This document shows positions 1 to 6,324 of a DNA stretch of 8,624 nt, piece after piece. The stretch is taken from assembly GCA_958353395.1 (NCBI GenBank), contig CATWSG010000036.1:1-8624 (forward strand), given 5' to 3'. The notes under the pieces were generated by a model. That model did not search any database. It was given only the letters and a program-made list of their open reading frames with translations, and was not told the DNA's origin. Both the position numbers and the translations under genes were made by a program. Within the stretch, counting starts at the first letter, position 1. Every line of letters starts with the position of its first letter. Source of the DNA: an uncultured Collinsella sp. GTDB taxonomy: Bacteria; Actinomycetota; Coriobacteriia; Coriobacteriales; Coriobacteriaceae.

Positions 1-589
1 CCAGGCGGCCGAGCATGGCGAAGCCCATGGCCGGCAGGATGTTGGCGGCAACGCCAAAGCCAGCAAGGACAAAGGGCGGGATGAAGTCGAGCAGGCCCTG
101 GATGGCGTCAGCACCCAGATAGAACGACAGCGAGCACAGCAGGAACGCCATGATGATACCGGTCAAACCGATCAGGAAGTGCATCGCATAGACACCCTTA
201 AGGTTGCCCTGGCCGGAGTAGACATCAGCGCGGTCGACCAGGATCGGCAGGGCGGCGTTAAGGATGTTCTTGATGGCAAGGCACAGCGTGGCGATGGGCA
301 TGGCAAGCGCGATGGCTGCCTCGGTGCTCTGGCCCAGCTGGATAGCGAAGGCGCAGGCGAGCACGCCGCCGATCGTCTCATCAGGCGGCACGTAGGCGCC
401 GATGGAAATCGAGCCCATGAACAGCAGCTCCAGACTCGCACCGATCGCGAGGCCGGACTGCAGGTCCCCCAGCACCAGGCCCACGAGCGGGCACAGGACG
501 ATGGGGCGGAACGCGTAGAGCGTACCGAGCTGGCAGTCGAACTTACCAAATGCGGCGATAAGTCCGATGAGGATTGCTTGGGTAAGCAT
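1..589 (-). CDS. PTS EIIC, mannose/fructose/sorbose family (partial, 3' end outside window)
   Basis: This is the membrane channel subunit of a mannose-class phosphotransferase permease. The first 196 residues are present; the usual length is about 250-270, so the C-terminal part lies beyond position 1. Several hydrophobic segments are visible (about residues 4-14, 28-62, 74-86, 92-118, 136-160 and 168-192). The sequence ELLFMGSISIGAYVPPDE near residues 54-71 is typical of the family, and its PPDE form recalls the sorbose/Gfr/Lev branch more than E. coli ManY. The start at 589 is preceded by a G-rich Shine-Dalgarno (AAAGGGGG, about 4 nt upstream). An ATG at 593 is in another frame. The gene follows EIIB after 58 nt. 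EIIC normally works with EIID, which should be the next gene off the window. Substrate is inferred from the operon, not from this protein. Confidence 0.93.
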   Translation of the reverse strand, partial: MLTQAILIGLIAAFGKFDCQLGTLYAFRPIVLCPLVGLVLGDLQSGLAIGASLELLFMGSISIGAYVPPDETIGGVLACAFAIQLGQSTEAAIALAMPIATLCLAIKNILNAALPILVDRADVYSGQGNLKGVYAMHFLIGLTGIIMAFLLCSLSFYLGADAIQGLLDFIPPFVLAGFGVAANILPAMGFAMLGRL

Positions 590-616
590 ACATCCCCCTT
601 TCCATATAGGACACTA

Positions 617-636
617 CGAAGAGCTCAGACTCTTCG
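617..636 (-). other. Intercistronic hairpin between EIIB and EIIC genes
   Basis: A perfect 7-bp inverted repeat (CGAAGAG / CTCTTCG) with a 6-nt loop lies in the 58-nt gap between the EIIB stop and the EIIC Shine-Dalgarno. No T-tract follows on the minus strand, so it does not look like a terminator. It may be an mRNA processing or stabilising element that sets subunit ratios. That role is inference. Confidence 0.45.
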
Positions 637-647
637 AAATTGAACGC

Positions 648-1130
648 CTAGAGCACGCTGGCGCAGTCAACCTTGGGGTCATCGGCCAGGGGTCGAATCT
701 CGACCTCAACGCCACGATCCAGCATCTCGCGCACATCGGCTTCCTCGGCCGCGGTCAGGAAGATCTGACGAGAGACCTGACGGGCATCGGGACGCTTCTC
801 GTCCTTGGGCTTGGTGTTGCCCAGGTTGACCGACTTGATCTGCGGGCAGCCCTCAACAAGCTGCTTTGCCTCAGCAATAGTGGCGACACAGATGATCATC
901 TTGTACTTGTCGGTCACGCCCGAGTTGATAGCTTCGATTGCATGCTCCATATCTTTGATGACGAGCTTGCAGCCGGCAGGCTTGCCCATCTTGAGCGTCG
1001 TCTTCCACACCGGGTCGTTAGCGACCTTATCGCCCACGCAGAAGATGCAGTTGGAGCCAAGGCCCTGAACCCAGGAAACTGCGACCTGGCCATGAAGCAG
1101 GCGATGGTCAACGCGAAGTAGCTGAATCAT
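648..1130 (-). CDS. PTS EIIB, mannose/fructose/sorbose family
   Basis: This is a cytoplasmic phosphocarrier of 160 residues, the normal size for a stand-alone EIIB of this class. It takes phosphate from EIIA and passes it to the sugar bound by EIIC/EIID. The N-terminus MIQLLRVDHRLLHGQV carries the family signature (V/I)DxRLxHGQV; the phosphorylated histidine should be His13. NLGNTKPK near residues 105-112 also fits the fold. The frame is open upstream to a TTG at 1145, but the ATG at 1130 is preferred: it has a GGGGGG Shine-Dalgarno 7 nt upstream, and the family's conserved start aligns there. The gene lies 57 nt after EIIA and 58 nt before EIIC. The carrier class is clear; the substrate is inferred from the two SIS deglycases upstream. 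Confidence 0.95.
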   Translation of the reverse strand: MIQLLRVDHRLLHGQVAVSWVQGLGSNCIFCVGDKVANDPVWKTTLKMGKPAGCKLVIKDMEHAIEAINSGVTDKYKMIICVATIAEAKQLVEGCPQIKSVNLGNTKPKDEKRPDARQVSRQIFLTAAEEADVREMLDRGVEVEIRPLADDPKVDCASVL

Positions 1131-1154
1131 AATGTGACCCCCCAAAGGTCTTGT

Positions 1155-1167
1155 GCCGTCTTACGGC
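1155..1167 (-). other. Small intercistronic hairpin between EIIA and EIIB genes
   Basis: GCCGT and ACGGC form a 5-bp stem with a 3-nt loop, extendable by G·T pairs, in the 57-nt gap between the EIIA stop and the EIIB start. It has no T-tract. It could be a processing or stability element, or chance in GC-rich DNA. Confidence 0.25.
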
Positions 1168-1187
1168 GTGTCAGTAGGTGCTGCGGA

Positions 1188-1607
1188 TTAGAACTCTTCT
1201 TCCTCGTCGTCATCGACCAAAAGATCGTTGACAAACTTCACGCGCGTATCGTCCGCAGCGACGATAGCGCGAATCGTCTCCTCAACCGGCGCCGACTCGT
1301 CAGAGAACAGCAGCTGGATGAGCAGAGGAAGGTTCATGTTGGTAACGAGGTACGTGCGGGGACGCGTCTGGACAATCTTGGTGAACTCGTTGTTGACGCT
1401 GCCGCCAAAGAGGTCGGTGCAGACAACGACATCATCGTCAGCAGACATGCCCGCCAGCAGTTTTTGGGCCTCCTCGGCCACGTCCATGCGGCCATCGACG
1501 AACATCGAAAGATCGTGGACGTTGTCGCGAGCGCCCGAGAGCAGCTCGACGCTCTCCTTGATGCCGGTGGCGAAGTGCGCATGGCTGGCGATGATGTACT
1601 GTCTCAT
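1188..1607 (-). CDS. PTS EIIA, mannose/fructose/sorbose family
   Basis: This cytoplasmic 139-residue protein accepts phosphate from phospho-HPr and passes it to EIIB. The N-terminus MRQYIIASHAHFATG matches the family active-site pattern (hydrophobic strand, then SHGxxAxG). His9 is the likely phosphorylated residue, with Ala10 in place of the usual Gly. DLFGGSVNN near residues 65-73 matches the DLxGGT/S-P motif of the fold. The C-terminus is unusually acidic (VDDDEEEEF). The ATG has a GAGAGGAA Shine-Dalgarno about 6 nt upstream. It is encoded separately from EIIB, unlike the fused E. coli ManX. It lies 46 nt after the FrlB-like gene, in the same operon. Family assignment is firm. Confidence 0.94.
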   Translation of the reverse strand: MRQYIIASHAHFATGIKESVELLSGARDNVHDLSMFVDGRMDVAEEAQKLLAGMSADDDVVVCTDLFGGSVNNEFTKIVQTRPRTYLVTNMNLPLLIQLLFSDESAPVEETIRAIVAADDTRVKFVNDLLVDDDEEEEF

Positions 1608-1653
1608 TCTGTGTTCCTCTCAATAGCCCGGCACGTTCCCGCACCCGTTTTCT

Positions 1654-2715
1654 TTAGTAGTCGAACTGATGATAGTAGCGACGATACTTGAGGTTGTGCT
1701 TGGTGACCGTCTCGTAGTAGCGAGCCAGGCGGTCGGTCACGAGCACCGTCAGAATCCACGGAGAGACGATGACGCGGAACTCGTCGTCAAGGCCGGGAAT
1801 CGCGAACTCGGCGGTGTCGATGATGTTGATGTCGGTGTCGCCGGTCACGCCGCGGTTGAGGAAGGCGCGGACGCGCTCGTCGAGCTTGCGGTTCTCGTCC
1901 TCGCCCATGAACAGGAACACGGGGACGCCGGGCTCCACGAGCTCGAGGGTGCCGTGGAAGAAGTCGGCCGAGGTGATGTAGCGGGTGCGCTTCCACTGCA
2001 TCTCCTCCAGGATGCACATCGAGAACAGGATCGTCTCGCCCCACAGGGCGCCGGAGCCGATGAACATGGTGTAGGGGGCCAGGGCGTACTTCTTGGCGAG
2101 CTCCTCGGCGCGCGGCTCGAAGCGCTTGCGGATATCGAGCATGTCCTTCCAGATGTCCTTGGTCTGCTCGATAAACAGGTCAAACTTGGGGAAGCAGCCG
2201 CGGCGGTTGAGCAGGCGCAGGCCGAAGCAGTCGGCGAGGTAGTAGCCCATCTCGCAGCCGCCGTTACCGTGATCGGAAGCCATCTTGACGCAGTTCTCGG
2301 CGCCGACAGCCTGGCCGATGGGGCCCTCGGGCTTGGTCATGGCGTAGACGCGAATGCCCTTTTCCTTCATCTTCTTGACGGCCTCGAGGACCTCGGGGGT
2401 GGTGCCGGACTCGGAGGCGGTGAGCACGACGGACTTCTCGGTCATGCGCTTGTGGCCCATGGCGTTCCACTCGGCGGCGTGGATCAGGTAGACCTCGAGG
2501 TCGCGGTCGCCGAACTTGTTCATGAGGTACTCGAGCTGCATGAGCTCGTCCCAGGTGCCGCCGACGCCCATCAGGAACACGGCGTCGTAGCCCTCGTCGG
2601 CGACCTTGTCGGCGAGCGCGGTCATCTTCTTGCCGGTCTCGTAGAGCGCCTTACCGTCCTCGAGATAGCCCTCCTGGTCGAAATGCATGATCTCGATCTT
2701 CTCGGTTTCCTTCAT
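1654..2715 (-). CDS. SIS-domain deglycase, FrlB/GfrF-like (probable fructoselysine-6-phosphate deglycase)
   Basis: This 353-residue protein has two SIS (phosphosugar isomerase) domains, about residues 42-170 and 210-335. FrlB/GfrF/FraB enzymes hydrolyse 6-phosphorylated Amadori products to hexose 6-phosphate and free amino acid (lysine, for fructoselysine-6-phosphate). Visible motifs are FLMGVGGTWDE (47-57), LTASESGTTPE (98-108), IGSGALWGE (219-227), and EEMQW followed by FFHGTLE. Glu238 and His254 are 16 residues apart, the same spacing as the catalytic Glu214/His230 pair of FraB. The C-terminus (HNLKYRRYYHQFDY) resembles the FrlB-type ending. Length matches the family (about 330-350). The start has a strong AAAGGAGAG Shine-Dalgarno. 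It sits 60 nt after the GlmS-like gene and before the PTS genes, as in a gfr-type operon. Exact substrate is inferred; another glycated amino acid is possible. Confidence 0.88.
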   Translation of the reverse strand: MKETEKIEIMHFDQEGYLEDGKALYETGKKMTALADKVADEGYDAVFLMGVGGTWDELMQLEYLMNKFGDRDLEVYLIHAAEWNAMGHKRMTEKSVVLTASESGTTPEVLEAVKKMKEKGIRVYAMTKPEGPIGQAVGAENCVKMASDHGNGGCEMGYYLADCFGLRLLNRRGCFPKFDLFIEQTKDIWKDMLDIRKRFEPRAEELAKKYALAPYTMFIGSGALWGETILFSMCILEEMQWKRTRYITSADFFHGTLELVEPGVPVFLFMGEDENRKLDERVRAFLNRGVTGDTDINIIDTAEFAIPGLDDEFRVIVSPWILTVLVTDRLARYYETVTKHNLKYRRYYHQFDY

Positions 2716-2775
2716 TTGTCTCTCCTTTCTGGGGTTGTTTCCACATCCCCCATGCCAACGGGCATCAAAACCCGC

Positions 2776-3891
2776 TTACATTCCGTAACACTCGGCCGCT
2801 TTGGCCTTAAGCGCATTGACTGACTCTTCGTAGCCCTCTGCCTTGACCTCCATTTGCTTGGAGACGGCATCGAGATACGGGTGCACGTCCCATGACTTCA
2901 GACGCTCGGCGATCATTGCCGCAATCGTCTGGAAGAACACAAGATTGGGAATTGCGCTGAGCAGCGGAGCCACCTGAGGTACCGCAACCTCATGAGCCCT
3001 ACCCCTGGGATGGGCCGTGAGCAGCACCGTTTTTGTCGTAACGTTCGATAGCGCATCGGCGATATTCGCAAGACGCTCCGACCCCTGCGGATCGTCGACG
3101 ATAAACACTAGATAGCCCGGAACGATCTGCATCTCGGGACCGTGGACGAACTCCTCGCCCTCGTGATGCATGGCGGGAATCTTGATGGTCTCGCTCAGCT
3201 TGAGCGCTGCCTCCTCGGCAACACCGTAGTTGGGGCCGTTGCCGACGACCATGGCGGGCGTGTGCTCAGAAAGCTCGAGCATGTGGTCTTGGACATATGC
3301 CTCGACGGTCTTGCACATCACGGCATTGGCATGGATAGCCTCGCGCAGGTCGTCAAGACGCTGGGCAACGCCCTTGGCGTCAATCGTTCCGCGCGCCTGA
3401 CCGCCGTAAATACCAAAGAGCACCAGGTACTCAACGAGAACCTCGACGCCCAGAGTCACAAAGTCCACCGACTCGACGCCCACACCGTAGTCAAGAACGA
3501 TGTCAGCGTGCTCCTTGATGGGCGCCTCGACGTTTGCCGTGAGCGCAACTGCAGCCATATCGTGTGCGCGCATGTAATCGAGCGCCGCAATCGTATTGGT
3601 CGAATAGCCACTCTGCGAGACGGCGATGTTGAGCGCATGCTGCGGATAGGTGTGTTCAAAATCGACGAAGGCCTCGGGCGTCACAACGGACACCTGCATC
3701 TGCAGCGCATCTTGCAGGTAATCGCGGGCGCAATCGGCGGCATGGCGCGACGAACCCGAAGCAACGACGCGCAGTGCGTTAAAAGAACCGGACTGGAAAA
3801 TATCAACGAGCTGCGCTACCAGCTCAGACGAACGCTCGAGGTTCTCCCCCATACGCACATGGGCAAGCTGAACGTAATCGAGCATCTTCAT
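2776..3891 (-). CDS. GlmS-like SIS-domain protein, GfrE-like (probable glucoselysine-6-phosphate deglycase)
   Basis: This 371-residue protein has two SIS domains and resembles the isomerase half of glucosamine-6-phosphate synthase. It has no N-terminal glutaminase domain, so it is not GlmS itself. Motifs are VASGSSRHAA (43-52), VSQSGYSTNT (91-100), EEAALKLSE (226-234) and EEFVHGPEM (246-254). Glu234 and His250 are 16 residues apart and align with Glu488/His504 of E. coli GlmS. In Salmonella, GfrE of this type splits glucoselysine-6-phosphate. It is the first gene of the PTS operon. The ATG at 3891 has an AGGTGAG Shine-Dalgarno; a second ATG two codons on is possible but worse placed. The alternative is an AgaS-like or other amino-sugar deaminase, but the FrlB-like partner favours Amadori salvage. 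Confidence 0.85.
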   Translation of the reverse strand: MKMLDYVQLAHVRMGENLERSSELVAQLVDIFQSGSFNALRVVASGSSRHAADCARDYLQDALQMQVSVVTPEAFVDFEHTYPQHALNIAVSQSGYSTNTIAALDYMRAHDMAAVALTANVEAPIKEHADIVLDYGVGVESVDFVTLGVEVLVEYLVLFGIYGGQARGTIDAKGVAQRLDDLREAIHANAVMCKTVEAYVQDHMLELSEHTPAMVVGNGPNYGVAEEAALKLSETIKIPAMHHEGEEFVHGPEMQIVPGYLVFIVDDPQGSERLANIADALSNVTTKTVLLTAHPRGRAHEVAVPQVAPLLSAIPNLVFFQTIAAMIAERLKSWDVHPYLDAVSKQMEVKAEGYEESVNALKAKAAECYGM

Positions 3892-3919
3892 CGTCTCACC
3901 TCGTTACAAATCATTAGTA

Positions 3920-3961
3920 TTTGATACCAATCACAGTTACAGATTACGGCTTTTTGATACC
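3920..3961. repeat. Direct repeat TTTGATACC (minus strand GGTATCAAA) x2, possible operator pair
   Basis: Identical 9-bp copies lie at 3920-3928 and 3953-3961, 33 bp apart, or about three helical turns. The operon-proximal copy is part of an inverted repeat GTAT-TTG-ATAC at 3917-3927. Placement in the operon leader, overlapping the weak promoter candidate, suggests a regulator site. AT-rich chance similarity cannot be excluded. Confidence 0.4.
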
Positions 3962-4017
3962 TCTTTGTCGATTAATTTATCCCCTTCGGCGAACGGTCGA
4001 TTTTGGCCCTGTAAGGT

Positions 4018-4027
4018 TGTATATACA
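4018..4027. promoter_or_regulatory. Perfect palindrome TGTATATACA, HutC/GntR-type operator candidate
   Basis: The core GTATATAC fits the published HutC-subfamily operator signature GT-M-TA-K-AC exactly and is a perfect palindrome with flanking T/A. Both adjacent regulators are GntR proteins with UTRA domains, that is, the HutC subfamily. The site is about 130 bp upstream of the operon start codon, just past the 3' end of the nearer regulator gene. Binding is inferred. Confidence 0.55.
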
Positions 4028-4083
4028 GCTGACCCAACGATCAAAGCTAGTTAGTTTCCCAGGCGTTATTCACAAAACACCAG

Positions 4084-4797
4084 CTAGTACGTATAGGTAT
4101 ATCCACCCGCATCACCGCGGTTAAACGACTTGACGTACTCGATCGCTTGGCCGCTCGCATCGAAGCTTACGCACTCCAGCGTCAAGGCAAGATCGCCCTG
4201 CTCCAGTCCAAGCAGGCCGGCATCTCGAGCGCCCAGCGCTTCGATATCGAGCTTTTCCTGTGCCATAACTGGCTTTCGGCCCAGCATCTCATAGGTCTCG
4301 TACAAGCTGAAGACCGACACGTCAATATCTTCGATTGTGGGAAACAGAAGGCACGGGATGAACGCCATCTCAATCGATACAGGGTCGCCGTTGACGCAGT
4401 TCAAACGCCGAATCGAATATAGCAAATCGTCCTCGGCAATGCCAAACAGGTCGGCGTAGTATGGCCCCGCATAACGCTTGGAACGCGCGAGAATACGGAC
4501 GGACGGCTCGCCGCCCGAAGCACGGACCGATTCACGGAAACCGCCCGTACGTTCAAAAAAAGCAGGTACTTTCTGCGCCACAAAGGCACCTTTTCCCCGA
4601 ACACGGCGAATCTGCCCGCGCCGAACCAGCTCATCGACAGCGCTTCGGATGGTCAAGCGTGTCGTACCAAATTCCTCGGCGAGGTCTTTTTCGGACGGAA
4701 TCATGGAACCCGTGGGATATAAACCGCGCTCGATACGCTCCTCGATGCGGCGTCGAATGCGCATATAGACCGGGGTGACATCTACTGTTTCAGCCAT
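4084..4797 (-). CDS. GntR-family transcriptional regulator with UTRA domain (HutC subfamily)
   Basis: This 237-residue regulator has an N-terminal winged helix-turn-helix (about residues 8-75). MIPSEKDLAEEFGTTRLTIR is the recognition helix region and RRVRGKGAFV the wing. A UTRA effector domain (about 95-235) follows; it usually binds a phosphorylated sugar or related small molecule. RRLNCVNGDPVSIEMAFIP is a typical UTRA strand pattern. The start overlaps the end of the upstream gntR gene by 16 nt and has an AGGTGA Shine-Dalgarno inside that gene, so the two are probably translationally coupled. It lies directly upstream of the PTS/SIS operon, and like FrlR-type regulators it may repress that operon until the phosphorylated Amadori product appears. 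Effector and target are inferred. Confidence 0.93.
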   Translation of the reverse strand: MAETVDVTPVYMRIRRRIEERIERGLYPTGSMIPSEKDLAEEFGTTRLTIRSAVDELVRRGQIRRVRGKGAFVAQKVPAFFERTGGFRESVRASGGEPSVRILARSKRYAGPYYADLFGIAEDDLLYSIRRLNCVNGDPVSIEMAFIPCLLFPTIEDIDVSVFSLYETYEMLGRKPVMAQEKLDIEALGARDAGLLGLEQGDLALTLECVSFDASGQAIEYVKSFNRGDAGGYTYTY

Positions 4798-5549
4798 TGT
4801 TCACCTGCCACGCTCCTCATGCCGTTCTCTTCGCCGTTATCGGCAAAGCGGAACTTTGTGGGCAAAATCACCGATTTGCAATGCTCCACAAAACGCATGT
4901 CCTTATCCAATTCGATCGTGCTCTCATAGAACACCGGCGTTCCCTCTTCTTGCTGGAGCAGCTCGGCCTCTTCGGCGTTCAAACGCGAGATGGAGATATG
5001 CTCACGTCCATGCTCAACACGCACGCCACCTTCTTTGAGCAAGACATCGTAAAGGCTCTCGCACTCAAAATCGTGCTCGATAAGCGATGGGCACAGGGAC
5101 AGGTTAACGTGAGCCGTCTCGATTGACGCCGGCTCGCCCTCAATAAGTCGAACGCGCTGCATGCGGAGCAAAGGGGCGCCTACAGCCACCCTAAGCTTGT
5201 CGGCAAGTGCCTCATCCGCCTCGATGGTCCCGGTGGAAACCAGACGAGAAGAGGGGTGCAGGCCGGCAGTCCGCACAGCATCGGAGAAGTTATACGTTTC
5301 CTGGAAGATGTTCAGCGGCTTGGGAGGACACACATACGTACCCGATCCGCGTCGGCTCTCGAGCGTTCCACACGAGATGAGCCGCGTGATACCGGCGCGC
5401 AACGCCGTGCGCGAAACGCCGATCTCTTCGCACAGCACGCGCTCGGCCGGCAGGCGATCGCCGCCGGCAAGCTGGTGGTGCTGGATATACCAAAGAATTC
5501 CCTCAACAGCACGGTCTTTGGGGGGAATTGCATAAGATTCGCCTGCCAT
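4782..5549 (-). CDS. GntR-family transcriptional regulator with UTRA domain (second, divergent copy)
   Basis: This 255-residue regulator has a winged helix-turn-helix at about residues 12-75 (DRLPAERVLCEEIGVSRTAL, wing SRRGSGTYV) and a UTRA domain at about 95-235 (LLRMQRVRLIEGEPASIETA). It has the same architecture as its neighbour but low visible identity, so it is an old duplication or an independent gain rather than a recent repeat. The ATG at 5549 has a TGAGGAG Shine-Dalgarno 8 nt upstream. Its 3' end overlaps the next gntR gene by 16 nt. The stop of the hypothetical gene upstream is only 38 nt away, so a three-gene transcript is plausible. It may regulate the PTS operon jointly with the other GntR, or control another locus. 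Confidence 0.93.
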   Translation of the reverse strand: MAGESYAIPPKDRAVEGILWYIQHHQLAGGDRLPAERVLCEEIGVSRTALRAGITRLISCGTLESRRGSGTYVCPPKPLNIFQETYNFSDAVRTAGLHPSSRLVSTGTIEADEALADKLRVAVGAPLLRMQRVRLIEGEPASIETAHVNLSLCPSLIEHDFECESLYDVLLKEGGVRVEHGREHISISRLNAEEAELLQQEEGTPVFYESTIELDKDMRFVEHCKSVILPTKFRFADNGEENGMRSVAGEQWLKQ

Positions 5550-5587
5550 TGCACAGACTCCTCATTCAGAAACGTATGCCGCCAAAA

Positions 5588-6076
5588 TTAGACCAGCCCT
5601 CCCATGGCATCAAATTCGGCCTTGATCTTCTCGGCAACATTCCGATACGACTTATATAGACTTGAATCGCGTTTGACTTCGTCGGTCATAACGGGAATCT
5701 CTAATTTGGAAACCTCGTCTTTTCCCGTCTGAACCGCCACAACAACGCCCATACCAAGACACATATTACGCTTGGCAGCGTTTATTTTCGCCGCCTTGGC
5801 AGGATTTGCCAGGATACGCTGGGCAAATTCCTGTTTTGAGACCACTTCCTCGGCCTCCGGATCGCCCGCCTCGGCCACTTCGCACTGCAACACGTCCGCA
5901 TAGTCAAAAATCTTCGGCTCGCCGCCGCGCTGATGCACGGCCCACTTGCGACGCGTGGCATCCTGGTAGATAGCCGGCAAAAACGTAAACCGCGGCGGGT
6001 CCAAAATCGTATCCGTGATGGTAAACACATCGGGATCAAAGGCATCCTGCGGGTTTTTCTTCTTGAACAGCCCCAT
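5588..6076 (-). CDS. Hypothetical protein, soluble, about 162 aa
   Basis: I do not recognise a named family with confidence. The start at 6076 (MGLFKKKNPQ) is chosen because a GGGAGG Shine-Dalgarno lies 5 nt upstream. The frame is open 11 codons further to 6109, but that start lacks support. Features are a basic N-terminus (KKK, residues 6-8), RRKWAVHQ at 42-49, IFDYADVLQCEV at 56-67, a glutamate-rich stretch at 69-79, the only weakly hydrophobic segment MCLGMGVVVAVQ at 105-116, and a charged C-terminal helix (YKSYRNVAEKIKAEFDAM). There is no signal peptide or clear membrane span. The IFDYADV segment followed by an acidic strand faintly recalls small PH-like or DUF4428-associated proteins, which is a weak resemblance. 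It may be co-transcribed with the gntR pair. Confidence 0.8.
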   Translation of the reverse strand: MGLFKKKNPQDAFDPDVFTITDTILDPPRFTFLPAIYQDATRRKWAVHQRGGEPKIFDYADVLQCEVAEAGDPEAEEVVSKQEFAQRILANPAKAAKINAAKRNMCLGMGVVVAVQTGKDEVSKLEIPVMTDEVKRDSSLYKSYRNVAEKIKAEFDAMGGLV

Positions 6077-6324
6077 ATCAGCCTCCCGTACTAGCATTAA
6101 ACAACTCAAGCCGAATATAGCACCAATTTCAAGCTCATGCTTTAGTAGATCGGTGCGCGGCGTCTATGGCTCGCCCAGCGGAAGAGCTTACGGACGAGGG
6201 CCGGGGTGCCTGCTTTGTTTTGAGAGGTGGGCTTCGCGAACTTCTCAAAACAAAGCAGGCACCCCGGCCCCGCCGGCAAATAGCGGACGCTCCGCATGCA
6301 ATCTATGCAAACAAACAAGTGCGC
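6077..6324. other. Intergenic region without a gene
   Basis: This 248-bp stretch lies between the lacI-family stop and the start of the hypothetical gene, both on the minus strand. It should carry the hypothetical gene's promoter, but I could not find a convincing -35/-10 pair. It contains the large hairpin at 6198-6270 and a small GC stem (GCGGA CGC TCCGC, 6283-6295), which on the minus strand is followed by TATTTG and might be a weak lacI terminator. No open frame with a ribosome site stands out. Confidence 0.6.
6198..6270. repeat. 73-nt near-perfect inverted repeat (large hairpin)
   Basis: The arms at 6198-6225 and 6243-6270 are perfectly complementary over 28 bp, starting GGGCCGGGGTGCCTGC. 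One G·T position (6226/6242) is followed by two more pairs, leaving an 11-nt loop. An 8-bp palindrome TTCGCGAA (6233-6240) spans the loop. No T-tract follows on either strand, so it is not a standard intrinsic terminator. It could be a REP- or MITE-like dispersed palindrome, a transcript-stabilising element, or a structured RNA. Copies elsewhere in the genome cannot be checked here. Confidence 0.85.

Larger units (their letters stand above)
3892..4083 (-). promoter_or_regulatory. Control region of the SIS/PTS operon
   Basis: This 192-bp AT-rich gap lies between the gntR-like gene ending at 4084 and the first operon gene. It is the only large gap upstream of the operon and holds no plausible gene. 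On the minus strand it contains a perfect HutC-type palindrome, two GGTATCAAA repeats, and a possible weak sigma-70 promoter (TCGACA, 17 nt, CGTAAT; complement at 3966-3971 and 3943-3948). A second candidate -10 (TATATA) lies inside the palindrome and would give a leader of about 120 nt. I saw no good intrinsic terminator after the regulator gene, so read-through is possible. Confidence 0.6.

Noticed and set aside
2752..2765. Small hairpin ATGCC / GGCAT between the two SIS genes
   Set aside because: A 5-bp stem without a T-tract; too weak to call a regulatory element in GC-rich DNA.
1669..2823. 384-residue plus-strand open frame antisense to the FrlB-like gene
   Set aside because: Its low-complexity composition rich in Val, Leu, Gly, Ala, His and Glu is the usual shadow of a GC-rich gene, it has no recognisable motif, and the minus-strand protein is clearly conserved.
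2776..3891. Glucosamine-6-phosphate synthase (GlmS)
   Set aside because: Only the two SIS domains are present; there is no glutaminase domain with an N-terminal catalytic cysteine, and the context is a catabolic PTS operon.
6198..6270. Rho-independent terminator for the lacI-family gene
   Set aside because: The stem is about 28 bp and neither strand has a T-tract after it, so it does not fit the standard terminator form.
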